Notes: generated by a model from the letters alone, not told the origin. A DNA stretch of 64,000 bases from Streptosporangium carneum (GCF_027922005.1 NZ_BSEV01000019.1:62001-126000), one strand, 5' to 3'; positions 50,368 through 61,457 are shown, numbered from the stretch's first letter. A program made the numbers and translations.

Positions 50368-51072
50368 TCAGTGCCACCGGTGCGGGTCGGAGGGCGGCAG
50401 CGGAGGGCGCGGCTCGCCACGCAGCTCACCACGCAGCTCGCGCCACTGCTCGCGCCAGGCGGCCCAGGGCTTCTTGATGGGTTTGGCCTGGGAGTCGCCG
50501 ATCACCTTGAGGTCGCCCATGACCACGTAGGCCTTGATCCGGATGACCGGCACGTTCATGCCGGGAGGGGCCTCGATGACCTGGACCTTCTTGTCCCCCA
50601 TGATCGTGATGCCGTCGATCTCGACGTCGACGCCGTCCGGCACGATGATCTTCACGTCGCCCATGACCGAGGTCGCGACGATGTCGACGACGTCGGTGCG
50701 GACCTCGGCCTCGCGCAGGTCGAGCACGACGTCGCCCATCACGGCGACCGCGCCGAGCCCCTGGTCGATCCGCCACTTGCCCCGGCGCTTCGAGTCGCCC
50801 ATCACGGCCACGAACCACTGCCTCGCCCTGCCGCCCCGCGGCTGCTGGGCCTGGACGGGCGCGTACGCCGGAGCGGGGGCGGCCTGGCCCGCCATGGGCA
50901 GGTCGGAGGTGATGACGGCCAGCTCGGCCTGCGTGACGGCGGTGTAGGCCGCCTCCGTGCGCTCGGTCAGCTCTCCGAGCGTCAGACGCCCCTCGACGGA
51001 GGCGACGCGCAGCCGCTCGACCGCCGCCTCTCTCTCTGCGTCCGAGACCCGTATTGCGCCGGGATCGTTCAT
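50368..51072 (-). CDS. DUF1707 and LiaF-like C-terminal domain protein
   Basis: Residues 5-60 are the DUF1707 (SHOCT-like) domain: RVSDAEREAAVERLRVASVE and GRLTLGELTERTEAAYTA. Residues 85-195 are a beta-repeat of the LiaF/cell-wall-active antibiotic response type, with recurrent VMGD units (VAVMGDSKRRG, VAVMGDVVLDL, SVMGDVKIIV, VVMGDLKVIG). No membrane segment is evident. Proteins of this design are linked to envelope stress signalling, but the actinobacterial members are largely unstudied. 234 aa. Confidence 0.9.
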   Translation of the reverse strand: MNDPGAIRVSDAEREAAVERLRVASVEGRLTLGELTERTEAAYTAVTQAELAVITSDLPMAGQAAPAPAYAPVQAQQPRGGRARQWFVAVMGDSKRRGKWRIDQGLGAVAVMGDVVLDLREAEVRTDVVDIVATSVMGDVKIIVPDGVDVEIDGITIMGDKKVQVIEAPPGMNVPVIRIKAYVVMGDLKVIGDSQAKPIKKPWAAWREQWRELRGELRGEPRPPLPPSDPHRWH

Positions 51073-51225
51073 GACTCACAACATATCGCGAGTTGCCCCG
51101 GCAGTGGGTCCTCCGTAAGGAGGACATGACCGTGCACACCGGCGGGAACGACATGACCGCCCCGGGCCGGCTCCCGGGCCCGTGACCGCCCCGTGACCGC
51201 GCCGGGACAGGCTAGGGTCCCCCTC

Positions 51226-52674
51226 ATGTACGAAGAACTTCTGCAGGCCGTGGCCCTCAACGACGCCGAGCGCGCCGAGCGCCTGCTCCAGGGCGGGACG
51301 AGCGCCGACCCCGGAGACTCCTCGGAGACCACGGCGCTGTACGCGGCCTCCGCCGGAGGCCGTACGGCGATCGTGCGCGCGCTGCTGGCCAACGGGGCCG
51401 ACCCGGGCCGGATCAGCGGAGGCGAGGACGAGGGGCTGCCCCTGTGCGCGGCCGCCGCCCTGGGCCACGTCGAGATCCTGGAGGCGCTGCTGGCGGCCGG
51501 GGCTGACCCGACGGCCCAGGAGAACGGCGGGTGGACCGCCCTGCTCTGGGCCGCCTCGAACGGCCGGGCCGAGGCGCTCAGGAAGCTGCTGGCGGCCGGG
51601 GCCGGGCCCGAGGAGACCAACGACGGCGGTGAGACCGCGCTCACCCTGGCCGCCAGGCGCGGGGCGCTGGGCGCGGTGCGCGCGCTCCTCGAGCAGGGGG
51701 CCGACCCCCGCCGAGCCGACGCCGAGGGGGACACGCCCCTGGCCGTCGCCTACGACTGGCTGGGCACGCAACTGGAGAGCGCGCTGCTGGAGCAGCTGTC
51801 CGACCAGGCCCCCGAGGGAGCCCAGTTCGTCGTGGGCCGCAGCCGTGCCGAGGACGGCACCGACCTGGTGACCGTCGCCGCCGTCGGAGCCGACGGGGAG
51901 CGTCTGGCGGAGCTGCGCTGCCAGCGCGGCCACGCGGCCGTCGCGACCCTGCTGGAGGAGGCGACCGACGAGCGTCCGCCCTTCGACGAGCTGGTCGAGC
52001 GGGCGCTGCCGTACCGGGACGTCGACGAGGAGGCGGAGACCTGGTGGACGGTGGCGAGCTCGCTGAGCAGGCGCGGGGACGAGGAGACCTTCGAGGCCGC
52101 GGCGCGACTGTGCGTCAACGAGGACCCGCGCAAGCGGGAGTTCGCCGTCGACGTGCTCGCGGAGCTCGGGTTCACCGACGACGACAAGCCCTTCCTCGAG
52201 CGGACGCTGCCGCTCCTGCGGCGGATGGCGGCCACGGAGGGCGACGAGCGGGTCCTGCGCTCGGTGCTCGGCGCGCTCGGCCACCACGCCGATCCCCGTG
52301 CGCTGCCTGAGGTGCTCGAGATCGTCACCGCCGAGGGCTGGAGCCGCACCCAGGCCGATCCGGCCGCGCTGGCCGCCGTCCTGCCGCCTGGCCACGCGGA
52401 GGGGCTCGCGCTGCTCGTCTCGATGACGGAGGATCAGGACGAGGAGGTGCGCGACTGGGCGACCATGGGCCTGGCGGGGCTGGCGGAGGACACCGAGCAG
52501 GTGCGGGACGCGCTCGCGGCGCGGCTCGACGACGAGGACCTGAACACGGTGGCCGAGGCCACGCGGGGGCTCCTGACCCGGGGCGACCCCCGGGCGGCGC
52601 GCGGGGTCGAGCGGGTGCTCGCCGAGAGCGACGAGGACGACGACTACGTCCGCGACCTGGTCAGGCAGGACTAG
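51226..52674 (+). CDS. ankyrin and HEAT repeat protein
   Basis: 482 aa scaffold protein with no enzyme motif. Residues 1-185 are ankyrin repeats (TALYAASAGGRTAIVRALLANGAD and similar, about five units; each seen unit is GxTALxxAA...LLxxGADP). Residues 270-480 are HEAT-like repeats (RALPEVLEIVTAEG, EEVRDWATMGLAGLAEDTEQ). ATG stands 7 bp after TAGGGT, so the mRNA may be leaderless; no Shine-Dalgarno is evident. The protein is strongly acidic. Likely protein-protein interaction; partner unknown. Confidence 0.88.
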   Translation: MYEELLQAVALNDAERAERLLQGGTSADPGDSSETTALYAASAGGRTAIVRALLANGADPGRISGGEDEGLPLCAAAALGHVEILEALLAAGADPTAQENGGWTALLWAASNGRAEALRKLLAAGAGPEETNDGGETALTLAARRGALGAVRALLEQGADPRRADAEGDTPLAVAYDWLGTQLESALLEQLSDQAPEGAQFVVGRSRAEDGTDLVTVAAVGADGERLAELRCQRGHAAVATLLEEATDERPPFDELVERALPYRDVDEEAETWWTVASSLSRRGDEETFEAAARLCVNEDPRKREFAVDVLAELGFTDDDKPFLERTLPLLRRMAATEGDERVLRSVLGALGHHADPRALPEVLEIVTAEGWSRTQADPAALAAVLPPGHAEGLALLVSMTEDQDEEVRDWATMGLAGLAEDTEQVRDALAARLDDEDLNTVAEATRGLLTRGDPRAARGVERVLAESDEDDDYVRDLVRQD

Positions 52675-52771
52675 CCGCACCGACCGCGGGACATGTGAGA
52701 ATCGCCAGAAGCGACGACGTGTACGCCAGAACCCGGCGACGAGTTCGGCCGGGTTCCCCGGGAGGCCGCCC

Positions 52772-54391
52772 GTGACCCATGACGTCTTCAACCAGGTTCC
52801 CCCGCTCACCGGCCACGACGTGTCCGCCGACCCCGCGCTCCTGTCCGGCGTGGCACGCGAGGGCGCGGGCTGGGCCGCGGGGGAGCTGCGCGGGCTCGGC
52901 GCTCTCGCGGGCTCGGAGCAGGCCGGGGAGTGGGGACGGCTGGCCAACGAGCACCCACCGGTCCTGCGCACCCATGACCGCCACGGCAACCGGATCGACG
53001 AGGTGGAGTTCCACCCCGCCTGGCACGAGCTGATGACCGTCGCGGTCGAGAACGGCCTGCACGCCGCCCCGTGGTCGAGCGCCAGGCCCGGCGCGCACGT
53101 GGCGCGCGCGGCCGGGTTCTACGTCTGGAGCCAGGTCGAGGCCGGGCACGGCTGCCCGATCTCCATGACCTACGCCTCCGTCGCGGCGCTGCGGCACGAC
53201 GCCGCGCTCGCCGCCGAGTGGGAGCCCCTGCTGACGTCCAGGAGCTACGACTTCGGGCTGCGTCCGCCGCCGGGCAAGCGCGGGGTGCTCGCCGGGATGG
53301 CGATGACCGAGAAACAGGGCGGCTCCGACGTCCGCGCGGGCACCACGAGAGCCGAACGGCTCGACGACGGGACCTATGCCCTGACCGGTCACAAGTGGTT
53401 CAACTCCGCGCCGATGTGCGATGTTTTCCTGGTGCTCGCCCAGGCGCCGGGAGGCCTTTCGTGCTTCCTGCTGCCCCGTGTCCTGCCCGACGGGACCCGC
53501 AACGCCATGCGCCTGATGCGGCTGAAGGACAAGCTGGGCAACAGGTCGAACGCCAGCGCCGAGGTGGAGTACGACGGAGCGGTCGCCTGGCTGGTCGGCG
53601 AGGAGGGCGCAGGGGTGCGGACCATCCTGGAGATGGTCAACCTGACCCGTCTCGACTGCGTGATCGGCTCCGCGGCCGGAATGAGGTACGGCGTGACGCG
53701 GGCCGTGCACCACGCGACGCACCGCGCCGCCTTCGGCAGGAAACTGATCGACCAGCCGCTGATGCGCAACGTCCTGGCGGACCTGGCCCTGGAGTCGGAG
53801 GCCGCGACCACGCTGATGACGAGGCTCGCCGGGGCCACCGACCGGGCCGTGGCCGGAGACCGCGCGGAGAGCGCGCTGCGCCGTACCGCGCTGGCCGTCG
53901 GCAAGTACTGGGTGTGCAAGCGCGCCCCCGCGCACACGGCCGAGGCTCTGGAGTGCCTGGGCGGCAACGGCTACGTCGAGGAGTCACAGATGCCCCGGCT
54001 GCTGCGTGAGTCGCCGCTCAACGGCATCTGGGAGGGCTCGGGGAACGTGGCGGCGCTGGACGTGCTGCGCGCCCTGGGGCGCGAACCGGAGACCCTGGAG
54101 GCGTTCTTCGCCGAGGTCGCGCTCGCCGCGGGGGCGGACCGGCGCCTGGACGACGCCGCGGAACGGCTGCGCGCCTCACTCGGCGACCCCGCCGACCTCG
54201 AGACCCGCGCCCGCAGGATCGCCGAGGACATGGCCCTCGTCCTGCAGGGTTCCCTGCTCGTACGGCTGGCTCCCCCCGCCGTCGCCGACGCCTTCTGCGC
54301 CTCCCGCCTCTCCGGTGAGGCGGGCCGGGCCTTCGGCACCCTGCCTCCGGGGCTCGATCTCGACGCCGTCGTCGAGCGGGCCGTCATCTGA
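52772..54391 (+). CDS. AidB-like acyl-CoA dehydrogenase
   Basis: Flavoprotein of the AidB branch of acyl-CoA dehydrogenases, linked in E. coli to the response to alkylating agents. Features: LTGHDVSADPALLSGVAREG at the N-terminus (AidB-typical extra domain), GMAMTEKQGGSDVRAGTTRA near residue 178, GHKWFNSAPMCDVFLVLAQA near 205, and ECLGGNGYVEESQMPRLLRE with PLNGIWEGSGNV (FAD end) near 400-430. GTG start after GGGAGG; 539 aa. Substrate unproven. Convergent with, and overlapping by 8 bp, the next gene. Confidence 0.9.
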   Translation: MTHDVFNQVPPLTGHDVSADPALLSGVAREGAGWAAGELRGLGALAGSEQAGEWGRLANEHPPVLRTHDRHGNRIDEVEFHPAWHELMTVAVENGLHAAPWSSARPGAHVARAAGFYVWSQVEAGHGCPISMTYASVAALRHDAALAAEWEPLLTSRSYDFGLRPPPGKRGVLAGMAMTEKQGGSDVRAGTTRAERLDDGTYALTGHKWFNSAPMCDVFLVLAQAPGGLSCFLLPRVLPDGTRNAMRLMRLKDKLGNRSNASAEVEYDGAVAWLVGEEGAGVRTILEMVNLTRLDCVIGSAAGMRYGVTRAVHHATHRAAFGRKLIDQPLMRNVLADLALESEAATTLMTRLAGATDRAVAGDRAESALRRTALAVGKYWVCKRAPAHTAEALECLGGNGYVEESQMPRLLRESPLNGIWEGSGNVAALDVLRALGREPETLEAFFAEVALAAGADRRLDDAAERLRASLGDPADLETRARRIAEDMALVLQGSLLVRLAPPAVADAFCASRLSGEAGRAFGTLPPGLDLDAVVERAVI

Positions 54392-54983
54392 CCCATCCGT
54401 GGCGTCTTTGGTGGTAGGCGGCGACGGCCGCGGCGGCCTGGACGTCGTCGGCCAGCAGCCGGGTGAGCCGGTCCACCCTGCGGCTGGCGCACAGGGCGTA
54501 GGTCTCGGCCCACCACTCGGACGAGCAGTCGCGGTAGCGGTCCAGGGCGAGCAGGGGGCGGCAGAAGTTCATGATCCGCCGCCATTCCGGGGTCTGGTCC
54601 ATCTCGTCCAGGTCGCACAGCACGTGCCCGATCATGTGGTGGACCAGCGCGCCCGAGGAGTGCGCCCCGCCCGAGATGACGATCGTGCGCCCCACGTGGA
54701 TCCCGGCCGAGTCCGCCGCCACCCGCGCGTCGCAGGAGTCGTCGGGCTCCGGCGGCTCGGGCAGGACGTCGGCGCCGAGCCAGATCCCGTCGAGATCCTC
54801 GGCGAGCCGGGTCGCCAGGTGGACGGGCAGGCCCGCCAGCTCGTCCACCGCGGCCACCAGCTCCCGCCGCGGCGGGCCCGACCAACGCCGGTGGATCACC
54901 CGCTCCAGCACGCCGCAGTCGCGTGTGCCGTCCCGCGGCAGCGGCTCGCGGTGTCCTGTGCGGGTCGATGGGGGGGTCCTCAT
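54384..54983 (-). CDS. hypothetical protein with peptidase-like HHMIGH motif
   Basis: 199 aa, unrecognised. Central block SSGALVHHMIGHVLCDLDEM resembles a zinc-peptidase helix in which HEXXH is replaced by HHMIGH; a following SSEWWAETYALCAS could give a third ligand (Glu). That E-to-H change in the first position makes catalysis uncertain. No signal peptide. Start at an ATG with GGAG eight bases upstream; the frame is open 22 codons further. Confidence 0.65.
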   Translation of the reverse strand: MRTPPSTRTGHREPLPRDGTRDCGVLERVIHRRWSGPPRRELVAAVDELAGLPVHLATRLAEDLDGIWLGADVLPEPPEPDDSCDARVAADSAGIHVGRTIVISGGAHSSGALVHHMIGHVLCDLDEMDQTPEWRRIMNFCRPLLALDRYRDCSSEWWAETYALCASRRVDRLTRLLADDVQAAAAVAAYHQRRHGWVR

Positions 54984-55198
54984 CCGAAGCGCTCCGTCCT
55001 GACAAAGAAACGTTCTCCGGTGGTAAACGTCCGTCGCGGCGGCGTTCATTACATGCGGACACGCGGATATTCATTGATCCGGCGAGGCAAAGAAAGCGAT
55101 CTCTCGCCGACGCGCACCGTATTCCCTGGTCTAATCTCGGCCCTCGAAAGGCGGCCGGGATCACGGTCGCCGCCAGTTTCCACGCAAAAGGATTAATC

Positions 55199-55789
55199 AT
55201 GGTAATCGGCCTGAAAGGGCTGGGGACGGCGTGTTCAGCCCTCTCCTGGCTCCTGCCCGGCGCCCCCGCCTGTCCGGCTCCCGCCCCTCTCCCGCCCTCC
55301 ACCGCGGCCCCTCCCCTCACCTCGACCGCGGATCCGCCCTCCCGCTGCGGGGCCGATGTCGCGCGGGCGATCACGGAGCAGCTCGCGAGGGCGCCGAAGG
55401 GACGGTTCGTCCCACCTGACACGCTTTCCTACGACGGCGGCGCCGAGGTCATCACGTTCCGGCCCCCGTCATGCGGCCCCGCCCGCCGACGCGTCGAACA
55501 CGACTGCGACGAGGACGGCGTCCTCGACAACGCGGTGTGCCTCTACGACCGCCGGGCGTTCGAGGGGTCGCGGCAGGCCATCAAAGCGCCGGGAACGAGA
55601 AGGCTGAACGGGACCGGCATCATCATGTCCGTCAAGAATGAACGTCCCTTTGTTTTCTTCGTCAAGAGGAACAGGAACGACGGCGGGACCTGTTTCCCCC
55701 GCGAAGGGGGCTACGGCAACGTGAGCGGCGTCGGCGACCAGCGCTGGGTGAACGCCCATCCCAGCCTGCGTGAATGCCCTGTCCCCTGA
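55199..55789 (+). CDS. secreted beta/gamma-crystallin-like (I36-type) protein
   Basis: 196 residues. N-terminal hydrophobic segment (GLKGLGTACSALSWLLPGAP) with Ala-x-Ala-like end, then a Pro/Thr-rich spacer: a secreted protein. The C-terminal half (AVCLYDRRAFEGSRQAI, IIMSVKNERPFVFFVK) resembles the Greek-key repeats of peptidase inhibitor I36/crystallin families, only weakly. Six Cys after the spacer may form disulfides. ATG has an ideal AAAGGA six bases upstream, and the leader (55040-55198) is unusually AT-rich, consistent with regulated expression. Confidence 0.7.
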   Translation: MVIGLKGLGTACSALSWLLPGAPACPAPAPLPPSTAAPPLTSTADPPSRCGADVARAITEQLARAPKGRFVPPDTLSYDGGAEVITFRPPSCGPARRRVEHDCDEDGVLDNAVCLYDRRAFEGSRQAIKAPGTRRLNGTGIIMSVKNERPFVFFVKRNRNDGGTCFPREGGYGNVSGVGDQRWVNAHPSLRECPVP

Positions 55790-55908
55790 ACGGTCCCCTG
55801 AACGCCCCGTCCCCCTGAACGCCCGCACCGGGCACGGGCTTCGGGCGGGACGCCGTCGGACCGGCTCCCGCCCCAGCCCGGACCGGAAGGCCCCGTCCCC
55901 GGCGGGAA

Positions 55909-55964
55909 AGGCCCTCCCGGTCAGTGAGGCCCTCCCCGGTCAGTGAAGGCCCTCCCGGTCAGCG
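55909..55964. repeat. three tandem copies of a 19-bp unit
   Basis: AGGCCCTCCCGGTCAGTG at 55909-55926, a variant with one extra C at 55927-55945, and AAGGCCCTCCCGGTCAGCG at 55946-55964, then a decayed fourth copy. Intergenic, just beyond the stop of the CU044_5270 gene. Shorter CCTGAACG repeats lie at 55794-55822. Confidence 0.7.
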
Positions 55965-55993
55965 AAGGGTCCGCCCGAAAGGTCCTGGCCCGG

Positions 55994-57115
55994 TCAGGAG
56001 GTCCGCTCCACGCCGTCCACCCACCTGCCGGTGACGTAGGTCCGGTACTCCTCGACGACGGGGCGGGAGTCCCTCGGGCCGCCCGCCCCGGTGAGCCTGA
56101 TCAGCTCGGTCGCCAGCAGGCCCCCCGTGGTGGAGCTGACGACGAACACCCCCAGCAGCGGCCCGTCCTCGAACCCGAAGGCCTGACCCTGCCTGCCGCC
56201 GCGGTCCCTGATCCGCCCGAGCGACCTGAGGTCGTCCTGGGGCGCGAGGACCCGCCACAGCGCGGCCGAGAGCGCGGGCTCGACCACGTCGTAGGAGTGC
56301 AGGTTCTCCACCGCCCTGACCAGGCGGCGCGTCCGCGTCATGGCGGTCTGCGGTTCGCTGTCGAGCAACTGCCCGCGAAGCTCGGACGTGGAGCGCGACA
56401 GCGACGCCGCCCTGGGCTGCAGGTCCGCCACGCTGCCCGCGGCCCGGTCACGCGTGGGAAGGACGAGCTCCCCGCCGGTCGGGGCGCCGGTCGAGACGCC
56501 CGCCCAGCCGCCGCCCCCGAACGGCCTGCCCGCCGTCCTCGTCCTGAGGTAGGTCCCCCCGCCGCTCGCCGGAGTCCAGCGCCGGACGACCCACGGCACG
56601 ATCCGCGAGGTCGTGCCGTCCTGCGCCACACTGGCCGCCAGCAGCCACTCCTCTGTCACGACGTAGCTCCACGGGCCCGTCACGGGGCGGGGGCGACTCG
56701 CGGCGAGCGCGGCCAGCTCCAGCAGCGCCGGGGCGGCCTGCGGGAAGGACGCCATGGGACGCGGAGGGTCCCGCAGGGGCTCGGTGCTCGAGATGCGCGT
56801 GATCCTCGCGAGGTCCTCGGTGATCCGCGGGCTCGCCGGCCCCGCGGGGGCGGCCGGCGCGGCCTCCGCGGGCGGTCTCGGCCGTGCCCCCTGGGGGACC
56901 TGCTGGGAGACCGTCACCGCGACGGCGGCCCCCAGGACGGCGACGGCCAAGGCGGGCCTCCTGGCGCGGGGCCGCCGCGGGGGGCCGCCGCGCAGAATCC
57001 GCCGCAGGACCTCCTCCTGCCGCGCCCCGCCCATCTTCTCCCGCACCTCGTGCGGCAGGACGGGGTTGTGCCGCGCCATGAGCTCGCGGATCTCGTCGCG
57101 TCCCCCGGCGCTCAC
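55994..57115 (-). CDS. CU044_5270-family membrane-anchored protein
   Basis: 373 aa. Short cytosolic N-terminus (DEIRELMARHNPVLPHEVR), one membrane helix (RRPALAVAVLGAAVAVTVSQQ) and a large extracytoplasmic domain with GPWSYVVTEEWLLAAS, a CU044_5270 feature. These proteins regularly follow ECF sigma genes in actinomycetes. GTG start overlaps the sigma stop (GTGA) with GGAGG six bases before. Putative sensor/anti-sigma partner; activity unknown. Confidence 0.85.
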   Translation of the reverse strand: MSAGGRDEIRELMARHNPVLPHEVREKMGGARQEEVLRRILRGGPPRRPRARRPALAVAVLGAAVAVTVSQQVPQGARPRPPAEAAPAAPAGPASPRITEDLARITRISSTEPLRDPPRPMASFPQAAPALLELAALAASRPRPVTGPWSYVVTEEWLLAASVAQDGTTSRIVPWVVRRWTPASGGGTYLRTRTAGRPFGGGGWAGVSTGAPTGGELVLPTRDRAAGSVADLQPRAASLSRSTSELRGQLLDSEPQTAMTRTRRLVRAVENLHSYDVVEPALSAALWRVLAPQDDLRSLGRIRDRGGRQGQAFGFEDGPLLGVFVVSSTTGGLLATELIRLTGAGGPRDSRPVVEEYRTYVTGRWVDGVERTS

Positions 57116-57642
57116 CTGCCCGCCTCCTCGCACCACAGGCACATGCCGCGCAGTAGCTCGGCCAGCCGCATCCTGGCCCGGCACAGCCGCACCCTGACCG
57201 CGTTGGGCGTCAGGCCCAGGACCCTGCCGATCTCGTCGACCGCGAGGTCCTCCCAGTAGTGCAGGCGGAGGATCTCTCCGTCCTTGGGGCGCAGGCGCGC
57301 CATGGCCGTCTCCATCGCGGTCCTGACCTCTTCCTCGTCGTGTCCGTCACCGAGCGTCTCGGGCGGCAGCTGCCTCAGCAACGCCAGGAGGCGCTGCCTG
57401 CGCCCCTCGCCGCGCGTGGCGTTCCTCACATGGCCCCAGGCCACGCGGTACAGCCAGGCCACGACGGCCCGGTCGTCGCCCCTCGGGACCCTGTGCCTCT
57501 TGTGCCAGGCGGTCTGGAAGGTGGACGAGGCGATGTCGTCGGCTCCCCCGCAACCGACCCGGCGCGCGGCGTAGGCCCACACGGGTTCGTAGAAGGCGCG
57601 GAACATCCACTCGAACCACTTCTCCTCGTCCTCCTCCGACAC
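57112..57642 (-). CDS. ECF RNA polymerase sigma factor
   Basis: Sigma-2 region EWMFRAFYEPVWAYAARRV with DDIASSTFQTAWHKRHRVP, sigma-4 region ARLRPKDGEILRLHYWEDLA with VDEIGRVLGLTPNAVRVRLCRA. GTG start chosen (SEEDEEKWFEWM follows) for its AGGGGC Shine-Dalgarno; an ATG nine codons upstream is the alternative. 176 aa; Cys-rich end (GMCLWCEEAGR). Coupled to the CU044_5270 partner. Confidence 0.9.
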   Translation of the reverse strand: MSEEDEEKWFEWMFRAFYEPVWAYAARRVGCGGADDIASSTFQTAWHKRHRVPRGDDRAVVAWLYRVAWGHVRNATRGEGRRQRLLALLRQLPPETLGDGHDEEEVRTAMETAMARLRPKDGEILRLHYWEDLAVDEIGRVLGLTPNAVRVRLCRARMRLAELLRGMCLWCEEAGR

Positions 57643-57888
57643 GGCCGCCCCTTCCCCACCTGCCGTCATGTTTCTTACGTCCAGCACCAAGGGATGGATT
57701 ACAGATCCGATGCGAACGGTCACGGAAAGTCATTCATGACTCACCTCGGGGACGGGGCCGGGCCGCAACCGCCCGGCGGCCCGGCCCGTGCGGGGGCGCG
57801 GACCAAAGGACGCTCCGAAGATGAGCGTCGTGATCTCGACGAGTAGGGTCGGTCATGGTTAACGCTTCGTGATCGAAAGGACATCGCC

Positions 57889-58317
57889 ATGGCGACGACA
57901 CGTACCGCGACGACTCAGTGGAAGGGCGCGCTCCTCACCGGATCGGGCACCGTCGAACTGAACTCGTCCGGGGTGGGCACGTTCGACGTGTCCTGGCCCT
58001 CCCGGGCCGAGCAGGCCAACGGCAAGACCTCGCCGGAGGAGCTCATCGCGGCGGCGCACTCCTCCTGCTTCTCGATGGCCCTGTCGCACGGCCTGGCCCA
58101 GGCGGGCACCCCGCCGCAGTCCCTGGAGACCAGGGCCGATGTGACCTTCCAGCCCGGCGAGGGCATCACCGGGATCGTCATCTCGGTCCGCGGCCAGGTC
58201 GAGGGCCTGTCCGCTGAGGAGTTCCAGCAGGCGGCGGAGACGGCCAAGGCCAACTGCCCGGTGAGCAAGGCGCTCGCGGGCACCACGATCAGCCTCAACG
58301 CCGAACTGGTGAGCTGA
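57889..58317 (+). CDS. OsmC-family peroxiredoxin
   Basis: Thiol-dependent hydroperoxide reductase. Two redox Cys: Cys60 in AAHSSCFSMALS and Cys123 in ANCPVSKAL, plus the catalytic Arg region SRAEQANGKTSPEELIAA. 142 aa, the usual OsmC length. ATG with AAAGGA eight bases upstream. Ends in a strong terminator. Oxidative/osmotic stress defence is known for the family. Confidence 0.93.
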   Translation: MATTRTATTQWKGALLTGSGTVELNSSGVGTFDVSWPSRAEQANGKTSPEELIAAAHSSCFSMALSHGLAQAGTPPQSLETRADVTFQPGEGITGIVISVRGQVEGLSAEEFQQAAETAKANCPVSKALAGTTISLNAELVS

Positions 58318-58337
58318 TCACCGCCACCGCGTGACCG

Positions 58338-58365
58338 CGCCCGCCCCGGCACTCCGGGGCGGGCG
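58338..58365 (+). terminator. osmC terminator hairpin
   Basis: 12-bp perfect stem CGCCCGCCCCGG/CCGGGGCGGGCG with a 4-base loop, 20 bp after the stop. Confidence 0.8.
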
Positions 58366-58932
58366 TGAGCACGTGAACCGGGCCCCGCCCCTCCGCGGCG
58401 CCCGAACCCTCCCGACGCCGCCGCCATCCCCCGCCCACGGCCCCCACCCACGGCCCCTCCTCGGGGCGCCGCGGCGGCGCGGCGCGAACGGCCCCGTCTC
58501 CCCCTGTCCCCCACCCGATCCCCTACCTGCGCGGCCCCTCCGGCGGCGGGCCCGGACGATGGGAAGAGCCCGAAGCGACTCGGGTGAAAGCGACAAAAGC
58601 GCAGGTTAAAGCCTTACGGCCAGGCGTTCCACTCAGTGACCCACGGCGCATACACTCAGGCCACCCCGCTCTACCGGGCAGACCGTCCGAGAGACCGAGG
58701 CGCCCGGCCACGCCGTGCCCCCGGTCACGTCCCCCAGGCTGAGGGCCGCCCCGCCCGGTCGCGACCGATCAGCCGAGCAACAGCCGAAGAAGACCTGCAC
58801 ATCTCGTGATCCCCCGCCGCTCCCGCAGGAGAGGCCGGGCCAGTCCGACCATTCGTGTTCCCCCGCTCGCCAGGGTGACGTGACCGACGACACCCTGCAC
58901 ACGAGGGCCTAACTGAGGGAGAATAGGGCCAC
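58366..58932. other. long intergenic region upstream of glgX
   Basis: No gene supported on either strand: frames are Arg/Pro/Ser-rich or have stray Cys and no ribosome sites. A lower-GC patch at about 58565-58625 could hold a promoter or small RNA, but I recognise no structure. Confidence 0.5.
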
Positions 58933-61050
<2,118 letters not shown>

Positions 61051-61052
61051 GG

Positions 61053-61457
61053 CTACAGGCCGTTCGCGACGGCGGCGGTGAGCAGCACCAGGACGAAGGT
61101 GGCCACTCCCGCCACGCCGTGCAGCACCACGGCGACGAGCGGGAAGCGCTGCTCGGCGCCGCGCGCGTGACGGCCCCCGCCCAGCCAGCGGGTGAACATG
61201 GTGAAGCCCAGCAGCGCGGACGCCGCGAGCACCCCGAACGCCAGCCAGGCGAAGGTCCGGTCCAGGGTGAGCACGTAGGCGATCCAGCAGCCCAGCGCGG
61301 AGACCGCGAGCGTGGGATGGGCGAAGACCAGCGCGGCGGGAAAGCGGGTGACCTTCGTCGCCTGCTGGCGCAGGCCTCCGCCGGAGAGCCACAGGTACAG
61401 CAGGTAGACCCCGAGCACCGCGGTGATCAACCACGTCACGATCGCGACCAGCCCCAC
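61053..61457 (-). CDS. four-helix integral membrane protein
   Basis: 134 residues with four hydrophobic helices (residues about 3-25, 39-62, 68-88, 108-130) and a short basic loop (WLGGGRHARGAEQRF). GTG start after GGGGAGG. No recognised family; such small membrane proteins are frequent in actinomycetes. Divergent from the RibD-like gene. Confidence 0.75.
   Translation of the reverse strand: MGLVAIVTWLITAVLGVYLLYLWLSGGGLRQQATKVTRFPAALVFAHPTLAVSALGCWIAYVLTLDRTFAWLAFGVLAASALLGFTMFTRWLGGGRHARGAEQRFPLVAVVLHGVAGVATFVLVLLTAAVANGL

Noticed and set aside
58331..58912. Several 60-90 codon frames between osmC and glgX
   Set aside because: Composition is Arg/Pro-rich or erratic, none has a Shine-Dalgarno, and one overlaps the osmC terminator.
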